A stretch of 64,000 bases of DNA from Typha latifolia (Eukaryota; Streptophyta; Magnoliopsida; Poales; Typhaceae). Location of the stretch: positions 9,548,001-9,612,000 of the forward strand of contig CM034103.1 of the NCBI GenBank assembly GCA_019914945.1, written 5' to 3'. Below are positions 36,513 to 48,100 of this stretch, piece by piece. The first letter of the stretch is position 1. Each line of letters begins with the position of its first letter. Made by a program: the position numbers and the translations under genes. The notes under the pieces are model-generated. The model was not told the DNA's origin, ran no database searches, and worked only from the letters and a program-made list of their open reading frames with translations.

Positions 36513-37074
36513 AACATAGTAATTCTTATGATATGACATTATTATGTATTTTTAGTTAAACTTGCAAATTAGCTTTTGTCTCTCTTCCTCTTGAATATTT
36601 TATCATGCTAACATATGTTTTGTATTACTTCCTAAAGTTTGATGATGATACATTAAACCCACTTTATTGATTTAACATGCCATTCTACATTCATATTTCA
36701 TTTGCAATAAACTTTATTCTATTTGATTATAGTAAAAAAAAATTTTTTACGACATTCTCTTATCTATAAGCTGTAAGAACCACTTTTCTATATAGAGTTG
36801 AACTAAAAATTTCTACAACTTAACTAGTGTAACGTATGAATTTGTACAAAATTTTTTTACAAAGTTTAAATAAATATATATTCATAGGCAGCTTTATAGG
36901 TTTTCACAATATATCAAAATTCTATGTGAAAACTTGTTTATATATATGATGCATTAGACTATTTAATTCATTTTATAAGAGTATTACAAGGTGTTATTTC
37001 TGGTGTTAATGTTGAAAATTTTAATATCTTTTTGTGATGATTGTATTTGTTTAAGATAATTTTAGCAGTTGCCT

Positions 37075-37290
37075 TAAAGTTGAATGTCATTCTAGGCAGA
37101 AACAATTAGGACCACACTCAACATATTTATAGATGCTAACTTTATACCGACTTTAATTAGGATTTACCTGATTAGTTTTCTAATTCAACTAGGACTTTTA
37201 CCTTAAGGCCTTTTCTAACTCAACTAGGACTCTTACTTAACTAAATATCATTTTATTATTTTATTTTTTATATTAGAAAATTTATATAAC
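37075..37290 (-). repeat. LTR fragment related to the LTR at 47.8 kb, inverted
   Basis: On the minus strand this reads 'agagtcctagttgagttag', 'agtcctagttgaattag' and 'tctataaatatgttgagtgt' in the order of the LTR at about 47890-48070, which is on the plus strand. Only the middle part is present, so it is a truncated copy. Confidence 0.7.
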
Positions 37291-37710
37291 TAAAGATAAT
37301 TTATGTCTTCTATTTTTTGTAAGTTGATTACGTATACTGTAAGACAATTGTCACTTTTATCTATTGCTCTCTCTTTTATTTTATTTTGGATGTTAAAGGA
37401 AACCAAGATACTTGTAGCATATTATGTTATTTTTATTTTCTATATATAATATAGATATTTGAACTTAATACACTACGTGAATTTTTTTAATTATTCATAA
37501 TAAATTTATATTTTGGAGGTATCATATATTGTTGAGATGTTTCTATTTTTGGATATAATCAAATGGCATAAATATATTAAATAAGAGCATATGAAAATAT
37601 ATTGCCTAACTATAATATTCTATTTTACAAAATGGCCGTTGGAAATCAATAAAATCTAATATAATTATAATATTCTTTTATTGCCTAACTTTTAGTAGGA
37701 ATGGTGTTCG

Positions 37711-37782
<72 letters not shown>
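37711..37782. repeat. (TA)n microsatellite
   Basis: About 36 uninterrupted TA dinucleotides, directly before the right-hand subterminal repeats of the CACTA-like element. Confidence 0.95.
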
Positions 37783-37784
<2 letters not shown>

Positions 37785-38264
37785 TAGCAAAAATATTTTG
37801 TTGCTAAAAAATTCAAATTTTTAGCAATAAATATAGTTGTCACTAAACGATTTTTAGTGGCAAATGGTATGTGCTACCATAAGTTCTTTACCATCTTAAA
37901 AATTAATAATAGTAGAAATTATAATCATTACTATAAACTCTACCTATAATAGCAAATATATTTGTTGTTATTAATTATAATATTAGCGGTGAATATTAAT
38001 TTGCTACTAAGATTTAGCGACAACATTTATTGTAGCAAATGATTCTTTTACTGCTAAATATTTTAGTAATAAAAATTATATCTTTTAGTAGCAAACTAGC
38101 ATTATGCTTGCTACTAAATATATAAAATATTAGAGTGAAGGGAGTACGAGAAAGTGAAGACAAAGTCACAATTTTCATTTGCTCACACCAGTTTAAAGCA
38201 TTTCATCACGTATAATCAATATTAAACTTCTCTAATATTTAAGATAAAATAATAAGAAATTTAA

Positions 38265-38400
38265 TGAGATAATTCCTTTTCACTTCTGAACTATCATCAT
38301 TCTCTATTAATGACCGCTTGAACTTTTTTTTGTACATAATGATCCTTTAAACTTTTGTTATTAGTATATAATGATCTATCAATGGAAGGATTCAGATAAA
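38265..38400. mobile_element. Foldback MITE-like element, copy 3 (one arm)
   Basis: Reads 'ctgaactatcatcattctct' and 'gaacttttttttgtacataa', matching the left arm and core of the family. The opposite arm is not recognised. Confidence 0.55.
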
Positions 38401-38414
38401 AAATTTCTATCCGA

Positions 38415-38492
38415 TTCGGATACGGATTTGAATATGGGTCGGATATATTTTTCAGATTCGGATACGGATTTGAATACGGGTCGGATACTTAT
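38415..38492. repeat. Two-copy short tandem repeat with 'cggatacggatttgaata'
   Basis: The segment 'gattcggatacggatttgaa' occurs twice about 40 bases apart, each followed by 'gggtcggata'. Such words are common at the ends of plant DNA transposons, but no partner end was found. Confidence 0.7.
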
Positions 38493-38499
38493 TTAAATA

Positions 38500-39010
38500 G
38501 TAAATATTAATATTATTTATATATTATTTATAGAGATTAATTTCTCTAATTTTATATATTTGACATAAAAAAAATTATTTGTTGTAAAACTCTTATTCAA
38601 CAATTATTCATAACTATTGACTCCTTTATTCGGATGTCTTTTATCTCAAGGATTGGGTGAATAATTAATTCATTTTGGAATGATTGGTAGGTACACTTTC
38701 ATTCTTCTATTTTGCTAGACAATTTTCTAATCTCTTATTAAGACGCAAACTTTGATGCAAGTCTCTATTGTATATGTTATCAAAAGTACTAGTTATTAGA
38801 TGCACTTTTTGCTTCATCGAATTAAGACGTCTCTTAGTTGGAGTCTCAGTTGGACACTCTCTTTTCCACGTCTTGAGAGAGAAAAATGTATGTGTAAATA
38901 GTTTGAACCTGCAATTTTATGTTTAAAAAATAATATTAAATGAGGAAGTTGGAATCATTGCTCTAATAGTGGATAATATTAGTTAGTTAGGCTAGTTTGG
39001 AATCTCACAT

Positions 39011-39011
<1 letters not shown>
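38500..39011. other. Upstream region of the CHORD-like gene
   Basis: AT-rich; no gene. It would contain the promoter. No confident TATA box could be chosen. Confidence 0.4.

Positions 39012-39053
<42 letters not shown>
39012..39053. repeat. (GA)n tract in the 5' leader
   Basis: About 21 AG repeats ending immediately before the start codon at 39054. GA-rich leaders are frequent in plant genes and may bind GAGA-type factors. Confidence 0.92.
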
Positions 39054-39057
<4 letters not shown>

Positions 39058-42000
39058 GGTTTGAGGTCGCGTGCGGATGGCCCGTCGCCTCACCTGTCCA
39101 CCTCATTGCCCGGTCCGACTGGGCTCGGAGAGTGAGTCTCGGGAGAGGCGGCGCCGTCCGATGCGGCTCCGGCCCGCTTCTTCGGACCTGCAAGAACTGC
39201 AAGACGCAGTTCGATCCCGCCGTCAACCACCCCACCGCCTGCCGCTTCCACACCGCCCATTTTGGTGGTCTGTCTCTTCTCATCTTTCTCGTCCCTTTCC
39301 CCTTTCTTGTCTTAGTTTCTTATTTTGTTGCTTTTTTCGATCAATTGATTGGTCTTCTTGCTAAACTATGAGATCGTGCTTGGGCAAAATCAATTTCACG
39401 AGAAGATGAGTTGTGGCATATTATATATGTGATAATAGATTGGAGAATAAGAAGGTATCGTCGATTAGAGGTTCCTTGTATTAGTTAACTTCTAGGAAAT
39501 CCAATTTTGAAATTTTTTTTAGATGGGGGGAGTAGGAGAAGTTTGAGAGATACGAAATATTTACTTTGTATAGACCATGGTCTTCCCTCCTGCACTTCTG
39601 AATTAATTCCAGGAGTTGTAATTCTGAAATCTAAGAAGCCAAAATGCATAGAGTGATGCAACTTCACTGCTGGTTAGTGTTAGACTGTTAAGAGTCTCAA
39701 AATATAGGTTAGGAACAGTTAAAGACATGATTTTCATTGCATGATTTATTCAGAAAATAAAGTATTTTCACGTCATGTCATGGATCCAAAACGTTCCACT
39801 GTTATGATATTTTGACCAATTGTATTCTTATTTTTATACAATTGGTCAAGATGGTTGTGTGTAGGATTGATCCACTTGCAATACTACTTGGGATAGATTG
39901 AGCACAAATGTTGTGGGGCTTGAGCTCATGCTAATCCACATGAGATTGGCTCGACTTGGTTTTATTATTTTGTTCTAGACTGAATACATGTTGGTGATAT
40001 TGCCGACAATTGTCAAAATGGTTTGTCCTTTGGTCGATTATCATTGAATAAGCTATTCTATTGATATTCAATGTTTTCTAATGTTAGCTAATGTGTCTCA
40101 ATCTATATGAACATGATGTACATTGCATGACTGAATGCTTGTGCACAATTATTGATATGTGTGTGTGTGTGCGCACGCGCATGCTAATCCTAGTATTGGT
40201 ATTAGAATGAATAAATTGTCAGTCAACATTGAAGTCATGCTATCGTTGTTGTTTTGGTCAATGATTGGCATGTGATACACTTAGTTAGGATTTTTTCTTA
40301 TTGTATTAGGTGTTTATTTTCATTAAAATAAAATTTTTGTAGGTCGCGTTCGAACACAGGTGGAGTCGCGTTCGAACGCCCTTGTGAACGCCCGCGTTCG
40401 AATGCCTATGTCGCGTTCGCAAATCCAGAGAAAGGGCTTTTTGAGTGCGTTCGAACGCGATCGACAGAAATCCTCTAGAATTATGGTTTTATATTGTTTT
40501 ACGACTTGTTGACTAGCCTCTATAGATATGTGAATGGCAACTAACTTCATTATGCTATTGGATTATTGCCTCCTATCTTCTCTCTAGACGTCTCCCTCCT
40601 CCCTCTTCACCATCCTTCCACATCTGCCGTTAGCAAGGTTTCTCCTCGCTTCTAATCTCCCTCGACTGTCGAGTCACCCCTCTTCTTTGGGATCTCGACC
40701 ACTTCGTTCCTCTCGTCTACTTCCCTTAATCACTTCCACAATCCACCATCATCTCCATACCCATCCATAACTCTAACATCCACTCCACCCGTCACCACCA
40801 CCATCATCCACGTTATTCCGTATTCTCTTCCCTGTTACAATTCGAATTTGCGAAGAGCATAAATACGAAAGTTATAGATTAGGAAGTTACGGATCCAACC
40901 CAATTGGTTTCGTAATTTTCTGACTATCGGAGAATATCTGATGAATATTTTTCCATGGTTGTGCGGACTGCTTCCTGCAATAAATTCAGATCTTAAGGAA
41001 TTGTTCTGTAGCCGATCTTTTGGTTCCAGATCCTATCAATTTGGTATCAGAGCCTAACAATTGATATCAGAGCCTTAACAATTTGGTATCAGAGCTTTAA
41101 CAATTTGGCATCAGAGTTTTAACAATTTGGTATCAGAGCCTTATCAAATTGGTATTAGAGCTTATTAATTGGTATCAGAGCTTATCAGCATGGTCGTGTA
41201 GTGAAGTTATATAGGAGCAAAGGGAAGTTTGTGATAGTACTAAGTTTGCCAAATGGTTCGAGTAGAAAGCAGTTGAAAAAGGCATCACAAAGGTTGTGGA
41301 GGATTGTTCAAATTTCAAATCATGGATTCTCGTGTCATTCAGCACAAGTTGATATGTATCATGCCGGCAAATAATCAGTATTGATATAGGGGATTATATC
41401 AATATTCCCTCATGTCCACATGTGCTAAGCCATGTCTACCCCATAATTGGGTCTCTTTCATCTCTCTCGATACCTCTTTGCTTTTAGTATTTGATCTATA
41501 TAAATTACACTTAAAATTCTAGAAATCAAAATGGAAATACTTGTTTCCCCAAGTTATGCCTCCCAATTTGAAGGAGTACGAAAATAATTGGGTAAAAATA
41601 TCAAATTGGAATCTTCTTACTATATATTTGAGTAGATCTACCACATTTTTGAGAGAGAGAGAGAGAGACTGTATGAGTTGCACCAATATCTAGTGCTAAA
41701 AGACTTCTGTTTGGCATCTAAAATCTATTTTAAGGCCATAAAAGATTGTTATAGATATAGTGAGGATACCCGGTGATACATGTTGTGCCAAGCTAAGGCA
41801 GACATTCCCTTGTGCCTCTCAAGGCAATCCTTTTTCTAAAAAACAAGTTGATGGCATGGTGGTTGAATTGCTGGATGCGAATATGTAGTAGCATCTAAGT
41901 TAGCAAAGGTGAAGTAATTTTAAAGCTAAGACATAAAAAATATGAGTTGAATTGGAGAAAGCTTGAAAGTATTTAATAAAATTGAGAGCAGCCAATCAAT

Positions 42001-44031
42001 GATTTGAGTTGGGGCTAATATGTTCTTTCGGATCTCATTGCAAATGTGGTAAAACCTTATATACAAGATTTTAGTTAGTATTTGTGATAGATTAACTTTC
42101 AACTCTCAAGAATACCTATATTCTGGTAGACAACCCTTGCTACCACTAAGGACAACAACATGCATTCACATGTTGGCACATGATATATATAATGAAGTGA
42201 GTTATTCCTCTACATACAAGGTTGCATAGTGAAGGAAAGATTGGATCAATGGTTCCATTTGCTGATATTAGAAAGATAATGTTATTTGGTCTTTTGGTAC
42301 ATCTTAAGTAATTTAAAGAGAAATTAAAAGAAAAAGAAAATGACGAGGAAGAAATTGTAAATTCTTGTCACCCTTCTTTTTTAAGTAGTCATGTCATTTA
42401 GAGTGTCTTGACATTTTCTAAGAGCTTCTGTTTAGAAAGAAGTTTTCCATCCACTTTGTGTACACCAGTGCATAATGCAACAATTAACATTTTTCAATAT
42501 ATTAATGTTAGGTAACCAAGGAGTCCAATACTAGCAAAAGACCTGACATTGGGTATCTAGAACCATATCAAATGCAAAAGAGTAGTGTATTTGGTTGCAG
42601 AACATCAGTCTATATGACTCCTTTTCATATTAGCTCTAGAATAAAAAATTCACATGCTATCTTTCTCATAATTTACTCATTTGACCTATGAGCCAACTAC
42701 ATAATTTGTTCTCCCTTGAGTCTAATTTGCTGCTCTAGTTTAGCCCTTTCATCCTATTTCCTTTCATCCTATTTCTCTTTCAAATGAACATGTTCCAACT
42801 CCACCCTGAGCCACATGTTTTTAATCACAGATCCACAAGATCCAAGCCCTTTCGTGCCTTTAACTACTCATGAATCATCGTGTATATCTCTTGTCTAAAC
42901 CTGTGTGTCAATCCCAGACAACCTTGTCCTGAATCAAGACTCTTTCTCCAGTTGTATCATACTGCGACTATCACATTGAGTAAAACTGATATGCTCATGG
43001 GCGCCAACAAATTGGTTACACCAAACCCGTGCGTGAGTAGGTTTAAGATCTTCAAATCACCAACTTTAGTACCACTTGATTCGAAAAATGGATAGTGCAG
43101 TCTCAGTGAGACAGTTATGAAACACATGAACACATATCAACCCAAATGCTCAATATATTAGGTTGGAGCACATTAATCTATTTAAATCATTTTCAGTTAA
43201 TTTGAAAACCCATGGTTGTTGTATCTTTTTACTTAGGTCTCTCTTTAGTATTGCTGTAATTAAAGTCGAAGTGATTTCTGTGCCAGAACTTGTACTTAGT
43301 GTTGGAATGCTGCCTTCCTTATGATATGCAATAATTGCTTGTCCTTTAATATGGTAACAGACTTCAAAGTATGTTCTCCACTGAAGATCTCCTCTCTACT
43401 TAACTTCTTGTGAATGTAAGAGATCACTACCTTGGAAAAACATGCAATTAAGAAAAAAAAAAGCAAAGGGAAAACTTTATCAGACACGCCTGCTCTTTCT
43501 AGTCTATTTGATGCAGAGAGCAGCAAAAAAATTCTTAAAGATATTTAATTCAATATATATACTGAAGATGCATAGTGATGCACAAGGTGAAACCACTATT
43601 CAGATATTAAATCCAAAATTTATAGGACTGATCATATTCTGAATTAGTAGGCATTGAATTAGTTTTGCATCTTTTCTTATTCTGAAGGAAAATGCATCTC
43701 AGATAGTTGTTACAAAGTATGATGCCTCAGATTTTCTAGAGCAAAGCAACAAAATTCATAATGATGTATATTAGGATATGTTGGTTTTAGTTTATATATG
43801 AATTGAGGAATTTCTTCTATCTTGTTCTTTACTACTTTATAGTGGGATAGATTCTGTGACACATTTTTTATTTTAGGCGAAACGAAGAGAAAATTTGAAA
43901 GTGTTTATACTGGTGGGACCATGAGCACCCCTGACTCTGGCAAAGTGTTCCAATACTGGCACTGTTGTGGCTCTGAAAATCCATTTGATCCTGGCTGCAC
44001 TGCTGCTCCACACTGTTCATATGATGATTAA
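39054..44031 (+). CDS. Small CHORD-like Cys/His-rich protein, two exons
   Basis: Exon 1 is 39054-39267 and exon 2 is 43877-44031, joined through GGTG|GTCTGT and TTTTAG|GC to a 122-residue protein. The conserved part starts near residue 45: CKNCKTQFDP, then NHPTACRFHTAHFGG and, across the splice, ETKRKFES, YWHCCGSENPFDPGC and the final H before a short tail. The order of Cys and His pairs (CxxC, CxxH, CC, GC..H) resembles a CHORD zinc-binding module, so zinc binding is likely. The biochemical role is unknown to me. Family proteins I recall from plants share the second block. The first 40 residues are basic, GC-rich and poorly conserved in type, possibly a targeting region. The 4.6-kb intron carries an LTR. 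The splice joins a family-typical sequence, which is the strongest support. Confidence 0.82.
40290..41036 (+). repeat. LTR of the gypsy family type inside the intron
   Basis: Aligned by eye with the reverse complement of the 10107-11022 LTR. It shares an AT-rich lead-in, the TTCGAA palindrome cluster (40343-40465), a 'cgcttctaatctccctcgac' block near 40650 and 'ccaccatcatc' blocks near 40750. It ends 'gatcctatca' just before PBS-like sequence. No coding region follows, so it is a 5' LTR stub or nearly solo LTR in the same orientation as the host gene. Confidence 0.7.
41037..41190 (+). repeat. Seven-unit tandem array of primer-binding-site-like motifs
   Basis: Seven units of 20-23 bases, each with a variant of TTGGTATCAGAGC followed by 'yttaaca/yttatca', directly follow the LTR end. 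TGGTATCAGAGC is the standard plant retrotransposon primer site complementary to initiator Met tRNA. Units 1, 3, 5 and 7 are exact in the core; 2, 4 and 6 carry single changes. Confidence 0.92.
41191..43876. other. Rest of the intron of the CHORD-like gene
   Basis: No coding sequence recognised. It includes a short (GA)n at 41651-41669. The plus-strand frame at 42880-43095 has no known motif. Sequence after the PBS array does not read as gag. Confidence 0.45.
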
Positions 44032-45171
44032 TTAGCCCATCAAATTCCTTCAGTTTCTCTACAACACTTATTCCAGCAGAAAATTTGAAGATTTCTTTTA
44101 TCTTGACCCTTGATAATTTACCCCGCATTACAATCTCTTGGTTTTATGTAAGCACTATGTTTATTGTTTTGTTCAAGCTTTACCATTCTGTTTTTATAAT
44201 CTCTGATTCTCTGGCGCCATGTAATTGGAGTATATGTGTGGCATAGCTTTGTATAGTTCCTCATCACACTTGAATTCTACTAGATGTAAGCTTTTCAGTC
44301 ATCAATTCCGTGGTATATGAAGTTTCGTACATGGATGAAGTGTAGTACATGGATCTCCATCAATATTTATATGTCCGGCAACTGAGTTTGTGTAAAATCT
44401 TCAGGCTATGATTGATGTTCTACCATGTTTCCTCCCGCGACGATGTAGATTCCTGACCATAACTGCTGCGGCACCCAGGAAAGGTTAGTAGTTCCTCTTA
44501 AATATTTAAAATCTAAGTTTCTGTGCTTGTTCTTGAAGATCAAAGGATGGATAGGAAGAATCCATTTACATAGAATGGAAACTTTCCATTTAGGACTCTA
44601 TGTTAGCAGTTATTTGTTTTGATTTAAAAGGTTGGCTGCTGAGAAGTTTTAGTTTGCAAGAAAATTTGAACAGGATTAAGGATCCAGACATTTATGACAA
44701 TTTCTGATAAATTCTACTCCCTTGATGGCAGAAAAGTCCAGCAGGTATGAGAAACTTGAGCATGGATGGAAATTTATTTTCCATACGAAGTGCCTCCCAT
44801 AGTCCCATGGGTTATAGAAGAAACCTTTAACACAATAAGACCTTTTTTTAGGGACATTATTTTGGTCGTGTCTGACCACTGACAACGGGAGTTCTGCAAT
44901 TTAATCATATTTAATTTTTTTAAAAATTTATAATAATAGATTCTAATGTGCATTGTATATATAAATTATATATATTTTATTTTTATAAAATACGTATTAA
45001 TTATAAAGAATATATGTACTCAGTTTTATATATTAAAATTAAAAAATTCTAAATTTAATTAAATTATAAAAGCCCCACCACGTGACAAAAGAAAACGATG
45101 CAATTGGGAAGCCAAAATAACCTTCATTTGCAAGCAACATGAATCTTTGATCCGTGTATGCTACTACGATG
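44032..45171. other. Downstream of the CHORD-like gene, no further gene
   Basis: Likely 3' untranslated sequence at first, then AT-rich DNA. No protein-like frame. A very AT-rich patch lies at 44905-45070. Confidence 0.45.
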
Positions 45172-48100
45172 TTTTTTTTTTGGGTTGATAAAAGCCAAAG
45201 TTTTGTTTCATTGAAACATGAAACAACCAAACAACAGCATATTAAGTAGATGGAAAATCCATCTACTAATATCCACACCATATGCCCCAGCATCTATCAA
45301 AAAAACAAAACCAACTACCAACCATCTTCAAGTCAACCAGAGGGGCTAAAAAGCCATCTAAGAAGCAATTCAAAACTCAGGTATCTATGACCACAGCTAA
45401 AACACTCAGATCAACCCAGCAGCAAAAAAAGTCAAACCACCTAAGAGTTTTTAAACCATCAGACCACTGAATCTCATCACAGAGTTTTAAAGAGCACATA
45501 GAAAAATTAAAAAAACCAACTTCAGAACATCCAAAAGCTCTAGCCAGCTCAATCTAGATCCACCACCTCTCCTGGGACAAACTTTTTAGCCTTCTTCGAA
45601 GCCTGCTCTCTTGACAGCTTGCCCATTGCAAGAAGATTGTTGTTATTTGATGATTTAATGAGATCCAATTTCTCTCTAGATTTTGTTATTCCTTTCAAGC
45701 CAAAGACTTCATATTAGCGTTGCAACCCAATTCAAAACCAACTTGGAATTGATTCGCTTGCGAAACTTTCTATCTTCCAGAAATCATTCTTTCATGTGAT
45801 TAGGAAAGGCAGTAAATCTAGTATTCAAGCCCACGTTGTGAAGGATTTCTTTTCACATATTAGCATTTTAAGAATAAATAATTCACTATTTTTTTCTTTA
45901 GAACAGAAAACACGTCCACTAGTCCCATTCCACCATCTTTTGATTAAATTATCTATAGTAAGAATTTTATTCGGACACATCAGCCAAATAAAAGCCCAAA
46001 CCTTTAAAGAAAATTTTAAGTTCCATATGTTTAGTAGTCTCCTAGGCATTATGTCTCTATTATTTAAAAACCTATAAAGAGATCTAGCAGTGAAAATCTC
46101 ATTTTGAGAAAACCTCCAATGCTGAGCGTCTCTCTCATTTGATCCCTCATTTTTACTGGTCTCAATCAGTACTTTCAGTTCCTGCTCATCATTCTTAAGA
46201 TTCTATGACAAATGTATTCTGTATTTCAGATTCCATGATTGACCATTCCAAACATCCTTTATAGTAATATTTTTATCCCAGACAATATTATATGACTAAT
46301 AAAATTGAGTGGCCAAATTGCACTCCTATCCAAATATAAGTCTAAAATATGATATTCTTACCTCCTATTGCCCTCATTTGATCCCACATTTAAAAATCTG
46401 AGCAGTGTTAACAACCCCTTTCCAAAAATGTGAAACATGAGCCATATTCCTTTACATGAAAGGCATCAGCCTTAGCTCTTCTGTAGTAGATTTGCCTTAT
46501 GACTTCCATCCACATGTGATTATCAGTATTCAAAAGCTGCCACCACCACTTAGCTAACAAGGGCCTATTCATATCAGTTTAATTCATGACTCCCATACCC
46601 CCAAATTCTTTTCTCTAACATATTTTCCTGCAACTCATTTGAGAGTAACCCTTCTTCATCTCATTTGTACCCTACCACAGAGATGATCTTCTCATGCCAT
46701 CAATCTTCTTTTTCACCCATGTAGGCATATTAAAAAAAGAAAGATAGTAAAAGGGTATAGAGCTAAGAACAAAAGTTATTAAGGTAATTTGGCCTCCCAA
46801 TGAGAGAAGCTTTCCTTTCCACCCCATAAGTTTTTTCTCAATCTTGTCAATCATTGAACTCAAGTCCATTTTTTGGAGCTTACTATTGTGTAAAAGAAGC
46901 CCAAGATATTTTATTGGTAATTTCTCCACTTGGCAATTCAGCAATTTTGTCAATCTCTTCCCTTTTTCCTAATTGGTTCCTAAGTATATTATGAAACTCT
47001 TCTCAAAGTTTATTCTTAGTCCCGACACTGTTCTAATATAGTATAAAATAAATTTTAGCACACTAACCTCTTTTTCATTTGACTTAAAAAAATGAGAGTA
47101 TCATCAATGCCTTGTAGGTTAATTATTCTTTTTTTTTTCGCATCATCTCTAAAGCCACTTAACAGACCCTTGGATTTTGCTTGTTCTATCATTTGATTCG
47201 AACCATTTGCCACCAACAAAAACAAGTAGGGTGATAAAGAATCACTTTGCTGCAGCCCTTTTTCTACACGTAGAGTAATTTCCCACTTCACCATTCATGA
47301 GCACCATAAAAAATCTAGTAATTATAAATTGCATGACCCAATTAATCCACTTCTTAGGAAACTAGCCCTTTAAGAATGTCAGCCAAAAAATTTCACCGCA
47401 CCTTATCATAAGCTTTGCAAAATCCAGTTTCAAAAAGATCTCTTCCTCCTTACTCAAAAAATAATTTCATGATCACACACCATACTATCCAAAATATATC
47501 TCTTTTTAATGAAAGCACTTTGGTATTCTCCAATTAGTCTTCCAATCATCTTGCATAACCTGCTAGTAAGCACTTTTATAACTATCCTGTAGCTATAATT
47601 TAGAAGACTTATTAGGCTATACTCCTCCACTTTCTCAGCTTCTATCTTTTTAGGCAATCATAGCATAATTTACTTTGTGCAGAAACTCATTTCCTTCATA
47701 CAGATCCTGGAATATATTAAGCAGCTTATGCTTAATTAAATTCCAGAAGTGATAGTAAAACTTTATACTGAACCCATCAGGACCTAGTGCTTTATTTTGA
47801 TACGATCTCGGTTAGACCATCTTGAGCTTAAGCTAATAGGATTAAATTTCTAATTATATTTTATTTATGCATTTATTTAATGTATTTTTAATTTAGTTAA
47901 GAGTCATGGTTGAGTTAGGAAAGCCCTTACTACAAGAGTCCTAGTTGCCTAAAGCAAGAGTCCTAGTTGAATTAGGAAAGCTCATAAGGCAAATTCTAAT
48001 GAAAGTTGATCTAAGGTTAGTCTCTATAGATATGTGGAGTGTAGCTCTAATTGTTTATGCTTGGAATGAATATTAAGTTAAACTAAGTTAAGTTTATTTA

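Larger units (their letters stand above)
33919..38137. mobile_element. Probable CACTA-type DNA transposon, degenerate, with nested insertions
   Basis: The left end starts 'cactataagaattattata' and the right end, reverse-complemented, starts 'cactctaatattttatata'. Both then read 'tttagcaaca/tttagtagcaa'. Subterminal 'tagcaac/tagtagcaaa' words crowd both ends (33940-34250 and 37785-38115), the usual CACTA layout. The 3-bp flanks are GAG and AAG, not a perfect duplication. No transposase frame remains. A PIF/Harbinger element (35143-36380), a tandem duplication and an LTR fragment lie inside. Confidence 0.5.

Noticed and set aside
41037..41190. Possible CRISPR-like or tRNA-derived repeat array
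   Set aside because: Units are continuous without unique spacers, this is plant DNA, and the core is the retrotransposon primer site; no tRNA cloverleaf is present.
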